Position numbers and translations under genes: made by a program
The notes under the pieces: generated by a model
The model's input: only the letters and a program-made list of their open reading frames with translations
Told to the model about the DNA's origin: nothing
Databases searched by the model: none
From: Mycobacterium sp. GA-1199
GTDB lineage: Bacteria > Actinomycetota > Actinomycetes > Mycobacteriales > Mycobacteriaceae
Direction: 5' to 3'
Assembly: GCF_001500045.1 (NCBI RefSeq)
Contig: NZ_LQIX01000015.1
Location: forward strand, 1 to 64,000
Length of the DNA: 64,000 nt
In this document: positions 16,476-25,044 of the stretch, piece after piece
How positions within the stretch are numbered: position 1 is the stretch's first letter
Layout: every line of letters starts with the position of its first letter

Positions 16476-17916
16476 CTCAGTCTCAAGTGGTCGCTGCAAC
16501 ACCTGATTGGAGAGGTGTTGCTTTATGGGTTGGGGATTTCGCGGTCGTGGTGTGTCGCTGGGTGAGAGCAAGGAGTCGGTACGGCAGCGGTTTTGGGAGG
16601 CGGTGAGTTCGGGGCTATCGCCGACGGCGGCGGCGACGGTGGCCGGGGTGGCTGGGGCGACGGGTCGGCAGTGGGCCAAGGACGCCGGTTATCGGACCGA
16701 TCCCAAGCACTACGGTCTCCGGTATTCGCAGGCCAGCCAGGATGCGTTCTGGGATGCGCAACGGTCGGGGTTAACTCCGACGCAGGCTGCGGTGGCTGCT
16801 GGCGTGTCGGAGCACACCGCTCGGCGGTGGATCCAACAGGCTGGTTACGTGCCCAGAACCCCTGTTCCGCTTGCCGTTGCAGAGCCCCCTGCGTACCCGC
16901 GTGCGCCGATGGCGTTTCTTGAGCGCTGCCGATTGGAGCAGCTGCTGGAGACCGGGCATACCCCTGCACAGGCCGCTGGGTTGTTGGGCCGCCACCGCGA
17001 CACCATTCGCCGCGAGATGAATCGTGGGCAGACCTTGTCGGGGTATCGGGCCAGGGTCGGCCAAGACACCGCCGATAGCAACGCCAAACGTCCCAAGGTG
17101 CCCAAGCTGCACGCCAATCCTGTCCTGCTCGCCGAGGTGGTGGCACGCTTGGAGACGCGGCACAGTCCCGAGCAGATCGCAGAACGGCTGCGCCAGGACT
17201 TCCCCGACGATCCGGAGATGTGGGTGTCACACGAGACGATCTATCAGGCCCTCTACGTCCAGCCGCGCGGCGAGTTGGCCAAGCTGGTCAAGACCGCGCT
17301 GCGCACCGGCCGTACTCAGCGTAAAGCGCAGGGACGCAAGCCGATAGAAGATCGCCAGCGGTTCAAGGCCGGCATGATCAACATCAGTGAACGTCCCAAG
17401 GAGGCCGATGACCGGGCCATCCCTGGTCACTGGGAGGGCGACCTGATCCTGGGCAGTACCGCTTCAGGTTCAGCGATCGGCACCCTGGTCGAGCGCACCA
17501 CCGGATTCGTGGTGCTGCTGCACCTGCCCGACGATCGCACCGCGACCACCCTGGCCGAGGCCATGAGCGTCAAGGTGCCCGACATCCCTGAGATCCTGCG
17601 CCGCTCACTGACCTGGGACCAAGGCAGCGAAATGGCGCTACACACCAAGATCACCGAAGCCACCGGCCTGCCGATCTACTTCTGCGACCCCCACAGCCCC
17701 TGGCAGCGCGGCACCAACGAGAACACCAACGGACTGCTACGCCAATACTTCCCCAAAGGCACCGACCTGTCGTTCTACGGCCCTGGCTGGCTCGACCAAG
17801 TCGCCGCCGAACTCAACGCCCGACCCCGCAAACGCCTCAACTGGCGCACCCCCGCCGAAGAACTCCACCGACTACTGTCAGACCCGTCCACATTCGTTGC
17901 AGCCACCGCCTGAATC
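16476..17916 (+). mobile_element. IS30-family insertion sequence
   Basis: Terminal inverted repeats of 18 bases (16483-16500, TCAAGTGGTCGCTGCAAC, against 17896-17913) agree at 15 positions. The 7-mer CACGCCC occurs directly outside both ends (16469-16475 and 17917-17923) and may be the target duplication. IS30 elements usually make 2-3-base duplications, so the exact ends are not settled. The only gene is an intact transposase whose stop codon lies in the right repeat. The insertion sits inside a palindrome. Confidence 0.8.
16525..17913 (+). CDS. IS30-family transposase
   Basis: From ATG 16525 the protein has 462 residues and is intact. The N-terminus has repeated helix-turn-helix units (SPTAAATVAGVAGATGRQW, TPTQAAVAAGVSEHTARRW, then TPAQAAGLLGRHRDTIRREM), which bind the ends. 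The DDE catalytic residues are Asp in HWEGDLILG, Asp in LTWDQGSEM and Glu in RGTNENTNGLLRQYFPKG, the IS30 signature. Its codon choice is less uniformly GC3-rich than neighbours at the start. A TTG at 16507 is an alternative start. Confidence 0.95.
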   Translation: MGWGFRGRGVSLGESKESVRQRFWEAVSSGLSPTAAATVAGVAGATGRQWAKDAGYRTDPKHYGLRYSQASQDAFWDAQRSGLTPTQAAVAAGVSEHTARRWIQQAGYVPRTPVPLAVAEPPAYPRAPMAFLERCRLEQLLETGHTPAQAAGLLGRHRDTIRREMNRGQTLSGYRARVGQDTADSNAKRPKVPKLHANPVLLAEVVARLETRHSPEQIAERLRQDFPDDPEMWVSHETIYQALYVQPRGELAKLVKTALRTGRTQRKAQGRKPIEDRQRFKAGMINISERPKEADDRAIPGHWEGDLILGSTASGSAIGTLVERTTGFVVLLHLPDDRTATTLAEAMSVKVPDIPEILRRSLTWDQGSEMALHTKITEATGLPIYFCDPHSPWQRGTNENTNGLLRQYFPKGTDLSFYGPGWLDQVAAELNARPRKRLNWRTPAEELHRLLSDPSTFVAATA

Positions 17917-17964
17917 CACGCCCGTGGCGTATGAGAATGCACACTCGCGGACGCGAGACGCCGG

Positions 17965-19440
17965 CTAAGCCGAAGCCTTCACCGTCGCACGGTGTTTGGT
18001 GAACTCCAGCGCCTCGTCGTCGACCTTGCCACGACGAATCAGACGCAGATCCAACAGGTAGTTCTGCTTGAGCCGCCACGGCGTGACATGTCCGGCCTTC
18101 GGCAGATAGTCCAGCGCGCGCAGGACGTAACCGGGGGTGAAGTCCATCAGCGGGCGTTCGTCGACACTGTTGCCGGGATGCATCGGTTCGACACGGTCGA
18201 ATCCATTGGCGTCCATGTAGTTCAGCACCCGGCAGAAGAACTCCGAGACCAGGTCGGCCTTCAGCGTCCATGACGCGTTCGTGTAGCCGATGGTGAACGC
18301 CATGTTCGGCATGTGGGTCAGCATCATGCCCTTGTAGGCCATGGTCTCGTTCAGCTCGATCGGCTCGCCGTTGCGCATGATCGCCGCACCGCCGAACAGC
18401 TGCAGGTTCAAACCCGTTGCGGTGATGATGATGTCGGCCTCGAGCTCCTCACCGGAGGTGAGCTTGATGCCCGTCTTGGTGAACCGCTCGATCGTGTCGG
18501 TGACGACGTCGGCCTTACCGTGGCGAATGGTCCTGAACAGATCGCCGTTGGGCGCCAGGCACAGCCGCTCGTCCCACGGGTTGTAGCGAGGCCCGAAGTG
18601 CTTTCCGACGTCGTAGCCCTTGGGCAGCCGGCGCTGCGCCATGGTCATCAGCTGCTTGCGCATGAAGTTCGGGAAACGCCTGCTGATCTGATACTGCGCG
18701 GACTGGAACAGGATGCTCTTCCACCGATTCAGCACATACGCCGGCTTCTCCGGCAACGTCTTTTTCGTCCGAACGGCGAACGGGTCCACGTCGGGCAGTG
18801 AACCGACATAGGTCGGTGAGCGCTGCAGCATCGTGACGTGGCCGGCGCCGGAGTTGGCCAGCGCCGGAATCAGGGTGACCGCGGTCGCGCCGCTGCCGAT
18901 CACGACGATCTTCTTGCCCTGGTAATCGAGGTCCTCGGGCCAGTGCTGCGGATGGATGATCGTGCCCTCGAAGTCGTCACGGCCGACGAATTCGGGGGTG
19001 TAACCCTGGTCGTAGTTGTAGTAACCGCTTGCGGCGAACAAGAACGACGCGGTGATTTCGGCTTCCTGTCCGTCGCGTTCGACGCGCACGGTCCAGCGGT
19101 TGTTCTCATCCGACCAGTCCGCCGAAAGCACGCGATGGCGGTAGCGGATGTGCTTGTCGATGCCGTACTCGGCCACGGTCTCCTTGAGGTACGCCATGAT
19201 CGACGGTCCGTCGGCGATCGCCTTCTCCGAGGTCCACGGCTTGAACCGGAAGCCCAGCGTGAACATGTCCGAGTCCGAGCGGATTCCGGGGTACTTGAAC
19301 AGGTCCCAGGTACCGCCGAGGTTCTCCCGGCGCTCCAGGATCGCGTAGCTCTTGCCGGGGCAGCGGTCCTGCAGATGCCAGGCCGCGCTGATGCCGGAGA
19401 TGCCGGCGCCCACGATGACGACGTCGAGGTGTTCGCTCAT
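17965..19440 (-). CDS. ethA: Baeyer-Villiger monooxygenase EthA
   Basis: From the ATG at 19440 the protein has 491 residues (M. tuberculosis EthA 489) with the same opening, HLDVVIVGAGISG, the FAD-binding loop. The BVMO fingerprint FEGTIIHPQHW and the second Rossmann motif VVIGSGATAVTL are present. EthA oxidises ketones to esters with NADPH and O2 and activates thioamide prodrugs such as ethionamide. An in-frame ATG at 19458 falls in the promoter region. It is divergent from ethR, and its 3' end is 20 bases from the IS-split repeat. Confidence 0.96.
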   Translation of the reverse strand: MSEHLDVVIVGAGISGISAAWHLQDRCPGKSYAILERRENLGGTWDLFKYPGIRSDSDMFTLGFRFKPWTSEKAIADGPSIMAYLKETVAEYGIDKHIRYRHRVLSADWSDENNRWTVRVERDGQEAEITASFLFAASGYYNYDQGYTPEFVGRDDFEGTIIHPQHWPEDLDYQGKKIVVIGSGATAVTLIPALANSGAGHVTMLQRSPTYVGSLPDVDPFAVRTKKTLPEKPAYVLNRWKSILFQSAQYQISRRFPNFMRKQLMTMAQRRLPKGYDVGKHFGPRYNPWDERLCLAPNGDLFRTIRHGKADVVTDTIERFTKTGIKLTSGEELEADIIITATGLNLQLFGGAAIMRNGEPIELNETMAYKGMMLTHMPNMAFTIGYTNASWTLKADLVSEFFCRVLNYMDANGFDRVEPMHPGNSVDERPLMDFTPGYVLRALDYLPKAGHVTPWRLKQNYLLDLRLIRRGKVDDEALEFTKHRATVKASA

Positions 19441-19462
19441 GGTACCGGAGCGTATCAACGGA

Positions 19463-19505
19463 GTGTCGAGTTAGTCAACAGGGTGTCGATTTTCTCGACA
19501 GCGTG
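19463..19505. promoter_or_regulatory. EthR operator between ethA and ethR
   Basis: The 79-base gap between the divergent start codons contains repeated GTGTCGA (19463-19469, 19483-19489) and the inverted repeat TGTCGA/TCGACA (19484-19489, 19495-19500). A long operator with such GTGTCGA repeats is bound cooperatively by EthR in M. tuberculosis. It overlaps both promoters. Confidence 0.8.
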
Positions 19506-19519
19506 TAAAGTCGTTCGAT

Positions 19520-20167
19520 GTGACCGCCGTCAGCCAGTCCCGCGGACCGCGGGGACGCCGTTCCGGCCGCCCCTCCGGCGATGACCGTGAACAGGCGATT
19601 CTCTCGACACTCGAGGCGCTGCTCGAGGACCGATCGCTGGCCGACATCTCGGTGGACGACCTGGCCAAAGGCGCGGGAATCTCCCGTCCGACGTTCTACT
19701 TCTATTTCCCGTCGAAGGACGCGGTGCTTCGTGCGCTCGTCGAGCAGGTCATCGACGAGGCCGACCGCAATGCCGACGACGCGATGGGCGGCATGGATCC
19801 CGCGGTGGATCCCGCCGGAGTGTGGAAGGCCATCAACGCCCTGTTCGGGACCTTCGGTGCGCACCGCGCGGTCACGCTCGCGGGGGCGGACGCCCGGCCC
19901 ACCAATCCCGATGTGCGCGCGCTGTGGTCACGCTTCATGCAGAAGTGGATCGACCACACCACCGCGTCGATCGAGAGTGAACGCGCTCGAGGCGAGGCGC
20001 CCGAGACGATTCCGGCACAGGATCTCGCGACGTCGCTGAACCTGATGAACGAGCGTACGATGCTTGCGGCCTTCGCATCGGAGCAGCCTGCCGTCAGCCC
20101 GGACCAGCTCGTCGACACCCTCGCCCACATCTGGGTCACGAGCATCTACGGCACCACTCGCCACTAG
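19520..20167 (+). CDS. ethR: TetR-family repressor EthR
   Basis: The 215-residue protein matches EthR in length and HTH sequence (LADISVDDLAKGAGISRPTF followed by FYFPSKDAVL), and in the C-terminal LNLMNERTMLAAFA and HIWVTSIYG. It represses ethA and itself from the operator in the gap. The GTG at 19520 is the only start that keeps the conserved Arg/Gly-rich N-terminal arm. dinB3 begins 20 bases after its stop. Confidence 0.96.
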   Translation: MTAVSQSRGPRGRRSGRPSGDDREQAILSTLEALLEDRSLADISVDDLAKGAGISRPTFYFYFPSKDAVLRALVEQVIDEADRNADDAMGGMDPAVDPAGVWKAINALFGTFGAHRAVTLAGADARPTNPDVRALWSRFMQKWIDHTTASIESERARGEAPETIPAQDLATSLNLMNERTMLAAFASEQPAVSPDQLVDTLAHIWVTSIYGTTRH

Positions 20168-20179
20168 TCGGTCTTCGAT

Positions 20180-20195
20180 GCGAACATATGTTCGT
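20180..20195. promoter_or_regulatory. LexA/SOS-box-like palindrome over the dinB3 start
   Basis: GCGAACATATGTTCGT keeps the core CGAAC-N4-GTTCG of the mycobacterial SOS box (TCGAAC-N4-GTTCGA) and loses only the outer T/A pair. The dinB3 ATG (20188-20190) lies inside it, the same geometry as the box at 42527-42542. Confidence 0.5.
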
Positions 20196-21408
20196 GTCCA
20201 CTGGTCCCGGGGCGGCCTCGGCGAGCATCCTGCACGCCGATCTCGATTCGTTCTACGCCTCGGTCGAACAGCGTGACGAGCCGTCGCTGCGCGGCCGGCC
20301 CGTCATCGTCGGGGCAGGCGTGGTGCTGGCAGCCAGCTACGAAGCCAAGGCATACGGTGTGCGCACCGCGATGGGCGGACGAGAGGCACGCCGCCTCTGT
20401 CCGCACGCGATCGTCGTGCCGCCGCGGATGTCGGCGTACTCGCAGGCGTCGACGGCGGTCTTCGAGGTTTTCCACGACACAACTCCGGTGGTCGAACCGC
20501 TGTCGGTCGACGAGGCGTTTCTCGATGTGTCGGGGCTGCGGCGGGTCTCGGGCACCCCTGTCGAGATCGCGGCCCGGTTGCGGGCGCGGGTCCGCGACGA
20601 GGTTGGCCTGCCCATCACCGTCGGCATCGCGCGCACCAAGTTCCTGGCCAAGGTTGCCAGCCAGGAAGCCAAACCCGACGGGTTGCTACTCGTCCCGCCC
20701 GATCGCGAGCTGGCGTTTCTGCATCCGTTGCCGGTGCGCCGACTCTGGGGTGTCGGCGTCAAGACCGCCGAGAAGCTGCACACCTACGGCATCGAGACGG
20801 TGGCCGACGTCGCCGAGCTGAGCGAGTCCACTCTCGGATCCCTCGTCGGCGCGGCCATGGGCAGCCGGTTGTTCGCGTTGTCGCGCAACATCGATCGGCG
20901 CCGGGTGGTCACCGGTGTGCGCCGGCGCTCGGTCGGCGCGCAGCGCGCGCTGGGCCGACGCGGCAACACGATGTCGCCGGGCGAGATCGACGCCGTCGTC
21001 GTCAACCTGATCGACCGCATCACCCGGCGGATGCGCAACGCCGGGCGGACCGGGCGCACCGTGGTTCTGCGGCTGCGCTTCGACGACTTCGGCCGCGCCA
21101 CCCGGTCGCACACGATGCCACGCGCGACGGCGTCGACCGACGTGATCCTGCACGCCGCCCGGGGCCTCGTGACCGCTGCAGCGCCGTTGATCGCCGAACG
21201 CGGTCTCACCCTTGTCGGGTTCGCCGTGTCCAACATCGATCGCGACGGCACACAACAGCTCGAGCTGCCCTTCGAAGAGAATCACGACACCACCGCGGTC
21301 GACGAAGCCGTTGATCAGGTGCGACAGCGGTACGGCAATTCGGCGGTGACCCGCGGGGTTCTACTCGGCCGCGACCCCGGTCTCGAAATGCCCCAGCTAC
21401 CCGACTGA
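20188..21408 (+). CDS. dinB3: Y-family DNA polymerase IV (DinB3-like)
   Basis: The 406-residue translesion polymerase has the palm catalytic motifs HADLDSFYASVEQ near the N-terminus and LSVDEAFLDVSG around residue 110, then thumb, little-finger domain and a beta-clamp motif QLELPF at 357-362. M. smegmatis has a third DinB polymerase next to ethR as I recall, so the DinB3 label is based on synteny. The start codon lies in a SOS-like palindrome. The 3' end overlaps the convergent Lys-rich gene by 12 bases. Confidence 0.88.
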   Translation: MFVSTGPGAASASILHADLDSFYASVEQRDEPSLRGRPVIVGAGVVLAASYEAKAYGVRTAMGGREARRLCPHAIVVPPRMSAYSQASTAVFEVFHDTTPVVEPLSVDEAFLDVSGLRRVSGTPVEIAARLRARVRDEVGLPITVGIARTKFLAKVASQEAKPDGLLLVPPDRELAFLHPLPVRRLWGVGVKTAEKLHTYGIETVADVAELSESTLGSLVGAAMGSRLFALSRNIDRRRVVTGVRRRSVGAQRALGRRGNTMSPGEIDAVVVNLIDRITRRMRNAGRTGRTVVLRLRFDDFGRATRSHTMPRATASTDVILHAARGLVTAAAPLIAERGLTLVGFAVSNIDRDGTQQLELPFEENHDTTAVDEAVDQVRQRYGNSAVTRGVLLGRDPGLEMPQLPD

Positions 21409-21903
21409 CCCGGGCTTGCCTTTGCGCGGCTGGGCCTTCGCCCGCTTGGCGGGTTGTGCCTTCTTGGCTGCCCGGACCGGCTTCGGCGGTGTGTTGGCGG
21501 CTTCCGTCTTAGCCGACTTCATCGGCGGCACAACCTTTTTCGCGGGTGTCTTTTTGGCGGGCGCCTTGGCCGCGGTCTTCTTCGCGGTTCCCTTCTTCAC
21601 CGGAGCCTTCTTCACGGGCGCCTTGGTCGCCGCCTTCTTGGCGGGCACCTTGGTCACCTTCTTGGCGGGTGCCTTCTTCGCCGGGGCCTTCTTCACGGGT
21701 GCCTTCTTCGGTGGCGCCTTATTCGCCGGGGTCTTCTTCGCTGGCGCCGACGACGACGGTTCGCTGTGCTCGGCCTGGTCTTCGGGCTCGCCGCTGACGC
21801 GTCGTACGAGGCGGCCGGCGGTCTCGCCCGCCGCGGTCGCGAGCTCTGCGGCACGCGCGCCCAGCGCCGCGGCCGTCTCACCGATAATTTTTCTCACAGT
21901 CAC
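21397..21903 (-). CDS. Lys/Ala/Pro-rich histone-H1-like protein
   Basis: The 168-residue protein has a helical N-terminus (VRKIIGETAAALGARAAELA), a short acidic stretch, and about 100 residues of AKKAP/VKKAP repeats up to the C-terminus. It is strongly basic, probably DNA-binding and cytoplasmic, and lacks the membrane helix of the Hns-like protein at 11762-12274. The repeated codons (GCC AAG AAG type) show internal duplication. No direct M. tuberculosis counterpart at this position is recalled. It overlaps the dinB3 end by 12 bases. Confidence 0.8.
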   Translation of the reverse strand: MTVRKIIGETAAALGARAAELATAAGETAGRLVRRVSGEPEDQAEHSEPSSSAPAKKTPANKAPPKKAPVKKAPAKKAPAKKVTKVPAKKAATKAPVKKAPVKKGTAKKTAAKAPAKKTPAKKVVPPMKSAKTEAANTPPKPVRAAKKAQPAKRAKAQPRKGKPGSVG

Positions 21904-21941
21904 CCTGTACCCCGTTCGGGAAAGTTAACCGCGGACTCTCC

Positions 21942-22946
21942 TCAAGAACCGGCCCACGCCAGCAATTCCTCGGCGGGCCAGGTGTTGACGATGCGCTCGA
22001 CCGGCACCTCGGCGTCGAGCGCACGCTGCGCTCCGTAGCCGAGGAACTCCAACTGCCCAGGCGCGTGCGAATCGGTGTCGATCGAGAACAGGCAGCCGAT
22101 GTCGAGCGCGAGCTTGAGCAGCCGGGTCGGCGGATCGCGCCGCTCGGGCCGGGAGTTGATCTCGACGGCCGTTCCGTGGTCCCGACACGCCGTGAACACC
22201 TTCTCGGCGTCGAATTTCGATTCCGGCCGAATCCCACGACCCCCGGTGACCAGGCGGCCGGTGCAGTGGCCCAGCACATCGGTGTGCGGGTTGGCGACGG
22301 CCTTGAGCATGCGACGCGTCATCGACGGAGCATCCATCGCCAGCTTCGAATGCACACTGGCGACCACGATGTCGAGCCGTTCGAGCAGTTCGTCCTCCTG
22401 GTCGAGGGAGCCGTCCTCGAGGATGTCGACCTCGATACCGGTGAGAATTCGCAGCGGGGCGACCTTCTCGCGCAACTCGTCGATGACGTCCAGTTGCCGG
22501 CGCAGCCGCTCGGACGACAGGCCGTTGGCGATCCGAAGCCGGGGCGAATGGTCGGTCAGCGCACAGTACTCATGACCGAGATCCCTTGCCGCGGACATCA
22601 TTTCCTCGATGGGGGCCGAACCATCGGACCAATTCGAATGCACGTGCAGGTCTCCGCGCAACGCCGCACGAATATCGCCGCCTCCGAGATCCTTTGCGTT
22701 GGAACGTAGTTCGGTCAGCACCTCGGGTTCACGACCGGCCCATGCCTGCGCGATGACCTTCGCGGTCTTGGGGCCGATGCCGGGCAGCGACTGCCAGCTG
22801 TTGGCGGCGCCGTGGCGGTCGCGTTCGGCGTCGGAGAGGGCCTCGACGATGTCGGCGGCGTTACGGTAGGCCATCACCCGACGCGGATCCTCGCGCGCAC
22901 GGTCCTTGTAGTAAGCGATCTGCCGCAGGGCGTTGACGGGGTCCAT
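21942..22946 (-). CDS. PHP-domain phosphoesterase with helix-hairpin-helix (Rv3856c-like)
   Basis: From ATG 22946 the protein has 334 residues (Rv3856c about 335). The N-terminal third holds a helix-hairpin-helix DNA-contact motif (LPGIGPKTAKVIAQAW). The C-terminal PHP domain has metal ligands in GDLHVHSNWSDG, ALTDHS, TGIEVDIL, ASVHSK and FSIDTDSHAP. This is the arrangement of the PHP part of PolX-type polymerases without the polymerase. A DNA-end or repair phosphatase role is likely but unproven. Longer upstream starts lack a ribosome site. Confidence 0.87.
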   Translation of the reverse strand: MDPVNALRQIAYYKDRAREDPRRVMAYRNAADIVEALSDAERDRHGAANSWQSLPGIGPKTAKVIAQAWAGREPEVLTELRSNAKDLGGGDIRAALRGDLHVHSNWSDGSAPIEEMMSAARDLGHEYCALTDHSPRLRIANGLSSERLRRQLDVIDELREKVAPLRILTGIEVDILEDGSLDQEDELLERLDIVVASVHSKLAMDAPSMTRRMLKAVANPHTDVLGHCTGRLVTGGRGIRPESKFDAEKVFTACRDHGTAVEINSRPERRDPPTRLLKLALDIGCLFSIDTDSHAPGQLEFLGYGAQRALDAEVPVERIVNTWPAEELLAWAGS

Positions 22947-23032
22947 CACTCCAGTGTGCCCGTTTTGCACGCCCAGACCTGGGGCGATATAGTGGCTTGC
23001 GAATTTGTTCAATCCATCAAGTGCTGGAATGT

Positions 23033-23410
23033 ATGCCCCACCGCTTCCTCGGTAGCCCCGAGCTACCGCTCTACGAGATCAAGGCCAACCTGTTCAAGGC
23101 GCTGGCCCACCCGGCACGCATCCGTGTCCTGGAAATTCTGTCGGCCAACGGCGAGCCGACCTCAGTCAGCGAGATCCTCGCCGAAACCGACCTCGAGCCC
23201 ACGCTGCTGTCCCAGCACTTGGCGGTGCTCAAGCGTAATCACGTGGTCTCGGCACAACGAGTCGGCAACTCAGTCCTCTACGAACTCGCCCACCCGAAGA
23301 TCTCCGAACTCCTGGTCATCGCCAGAACCTTCCTCGCCGACGTCCTCGGAACCAACCGGGACCGGTTGGAGGCGTTCAAGACGCTGCCTCCGCTGGCGCA
23401 CGACAAGTGA
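23033..23410 (+). CDS. ArsR-family regulator
   Basis: The 125-residue winged-HTH protein has KALAHPARIRVLEIL, EPTLLSQHLAVLKRNHVV as recognition helix and QRVGNSVLYEL as wing. No CxC metal site is visible, so the signal it senses is unclear. TATAGT at 22988-22993 could be its -10. It is coupled to the SulP gene by a GTGA overlap, which makes it the probable regulator of that transporter. ATG 23033 is chosen over upstream TTG/GTG codons. Confidence 0.85.
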   Translation: MPHRFLGSPELPLYEIKANLFKALAHPARIRVLEILSANGEPTSVSEILAETDLEPTLLSQHLAVLKRNHVVSAQRVGNSVLYELAHPKISELLVIARTFLADVLGTNRDRLEAFKTLPPLAHDK

Positions 23411-25044
23411 ACCTCGCCCGACTGCTCCCGAACCGCCGGGACTACAGCGAGCTCCCCCGATCGTGGCGGCGTGACCTCCTGGCCGGAATCACGGTCGGCG
23501 TGGTCGCCGTACCCCTGGCCCTGGCGTTCGGCATCAGTTCGGGTGTCGGGGCCGCTGCCGGCCTGGTCACCGCCGTCGTCGCCGGTTTGGTGGCCGCCGT
23601 GTTCGGCGGGTCGCATGTGCAGGTGTCCGGGCCCACCGGTGCGATGGCCGTCGTGCTGGCACCAATCGTGGCTCACTACGGTCTCGGCAGCATCGCCCTC
23701 GTCACCGTGCTGGCCGGTCTGCTCGTGCTCGTCGCGGGAGTCACCGGCCTGGGCCGTGCGGTGACGTTCATCCCCTGGCCCGTCATCGAGGGGTTCACCC
23801 TGGGCATCGCCGCAATCATCTTCCTTCAGCAGGTGCCCGCTGCATTCGGCCAAGACAGCCCGGCGGGCGGGCGCACCTTGTCGGTCGCGTGGAACGTTGT
23901 CAGACAAGCGGATTGGTCATCGGCCGCGAAAACGCTTGCCGTGGTGGCGGTTGTCGCGACGCTGATGGTGGCCCTGCCACGCCTGCACCGCGGTATCCCG
24001 GAATCGCTGACTGCCGTGGTCGTCGTGACGGTAGTGGTTGTGGCTCTGGATATTTCGATAGCGCGCATCGGTGAGCTGCCCTCCCACCTCCCCACGCCCG
24101 TCATCCCTCAGGTGGACGTCGGCGCGATGCGGACCCTCGTCGGTGCCGCTTTGGCGATCGCGGCACTGGCCGCCATCGAGTCCCTGCTGTCGGCACGGGT
24201 CGCCGCCACCATGGCGCCGACGGGACCGTACGACCCCGACCGCGAACTGGTGGGCCAGGGCCTCGCTTCGGTCGCATCGGGCGCCTTCGGCGGTATGCCC
24301 GCGACCGGGGCCATCGCCCGTACCGCGGTGAACGTTCGTTCCGGCGCGCGCACCCGGGTCGCGGCTATCGTGCATTCGCTGGTCCTGCTCGCAGTCGTCT
24401 ACCTGGCGACCGGACCTGTTTCCGCAATACCGTTGTCGGCCTTGGCGGGCGTTCTGATGGTGACCTCGTTTCGGATGATCTCGTTGTCCACCGTTCGCAA
24501 GATCCTGCGCTCGACCCGCTCGGATGCTGTGACGTTTGCGCTCACCGCTGCCATCACGGTGTGCTTCGACCTCATCGAAGCCGTGCAGATCGGGGTCGTC
24601 GTCGCGGCGTTCTTCGCGCTGCGCGGGGTGGCCCGTCGCAGCAGCGTGACCCGAGAAGATCTCCCGGCGCCGCGCCACCCCGGTGACGAGCGGATCGCGC
24701 TACTGCGCCTGGACGGAGCGATGTTCTTCGGAGTGGCCGAGCGCATCTCGAACGAGATCACCGATACCGACCACCCGCACACGTCGGTGGTGATCATCCG
24801 ACTCAGTCAACTGGGCATGCTCGACGCCACCGGCGCGAATTCGTTGGCGCAGATCGCCAGCGAACTGGAGGCGCGCGGCATCACCGTGATCATCAAAGGC
24901 GTTCGCCCGGAACACATGAGCCTGCTTTCCAACGTCGGCGTATTCGACTCACTACGCCACGAGAACCACTTGATGGACTCACTCGACGAGGCGATCGACC
25001 ATGCCCGAACCCACGTCACCCGCCTGACGCCCGAGCGCTCGTAG
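23407..25044 (+). CDS. SulP/SLC26-family anion transporter with STAS domain
   Basis: The 545-residue protein has about 10-12 membrane helices (first block DLLAGITVGVVAVPLALAFG, then GSHVQVSGPTGAMAVVLAP) and a C-terminal STAS domain from about residue 430 with RLSQLGMLDATGANSLAQIA. Family members carry sulfate or bicarbonate; the substrate here cannot be told. It starts with GTG 23407 overlapping the ArsR stop, and its 3' end overlaps the convergent trkA-like gene by 29 bases. Confidence 0.92.
   Translation: MNLARLLPNRRDYSELPRSWRRDLLAGITVGVVAVPLALAFGISSGVGAAAGLVTAVVAGLVAAVFGGSHVQVSGPTGAMAVVLAPIVAHYGLGSIALVTVLAGLLVLVAGVTGLGRAVTFIPWPVIEGFTLGIAAIIFLQQVPAAFGQDSPAGGRTLSVAWNVVRQADWSSAAKTLAVVAVVATLMVALPRLHRGIPESLTAVVVVTVVVVALDISIARIGELPSHLPTPVIPQVDVGAMRTLVGAALAIAALAAIESLLSARVAATMAPTGPYDPDRELVGQGLASVASGAFGGMPATGAIARTAVNVRSGARTRVAAIVHSLVLLAVVYLATGPVSAIPLSALAGVLMVTSFRMISLSTVRKILRSTRSDAVTFALTAAITVCFDLIEAVQIGVVVAAFFALRGVARRSSVTREDLPAPRHPGDERIALLRLDGAMFFGVAERISNEITDTDHPHTSVVIIRLSQLGMLDATGANSLAQIASELEARGITVIIKGVRPEHMSLLSNVGVFDSLRHENHLMDSLDEAIDHARTHVTRLTPERS

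Larger units (their letters stand above)
16449..17944. repeat. Palindromic terminator-like repeat split by an IS30 element
   Basis: The left half (16449-16475, beginning GTGTGCGGTTTCATACGC) and the right half (17924-17944, GGCGTATGAG then GCACAC) are inverted relative to each other and flank the insertion. Joined together they form a long hairpin between the convergent genes rraA and ethA. The intact sister element at 28717-28762 shares GTGCGGTTTC on the left and CGTATGAGA on the right. The unsplit element would end both transcripts. Confidence 0.7.

Noticed and set aside
16449..17944. The outer GTGTGC/GCACAC palindrome as the terminal inverted repeats of the IS
   Set aside because: A sister palindrome without any transposase exists at 28717-28762, and better-fitting 18-base inverted repeats lie inside at 16483-16500 and 17896-17913.
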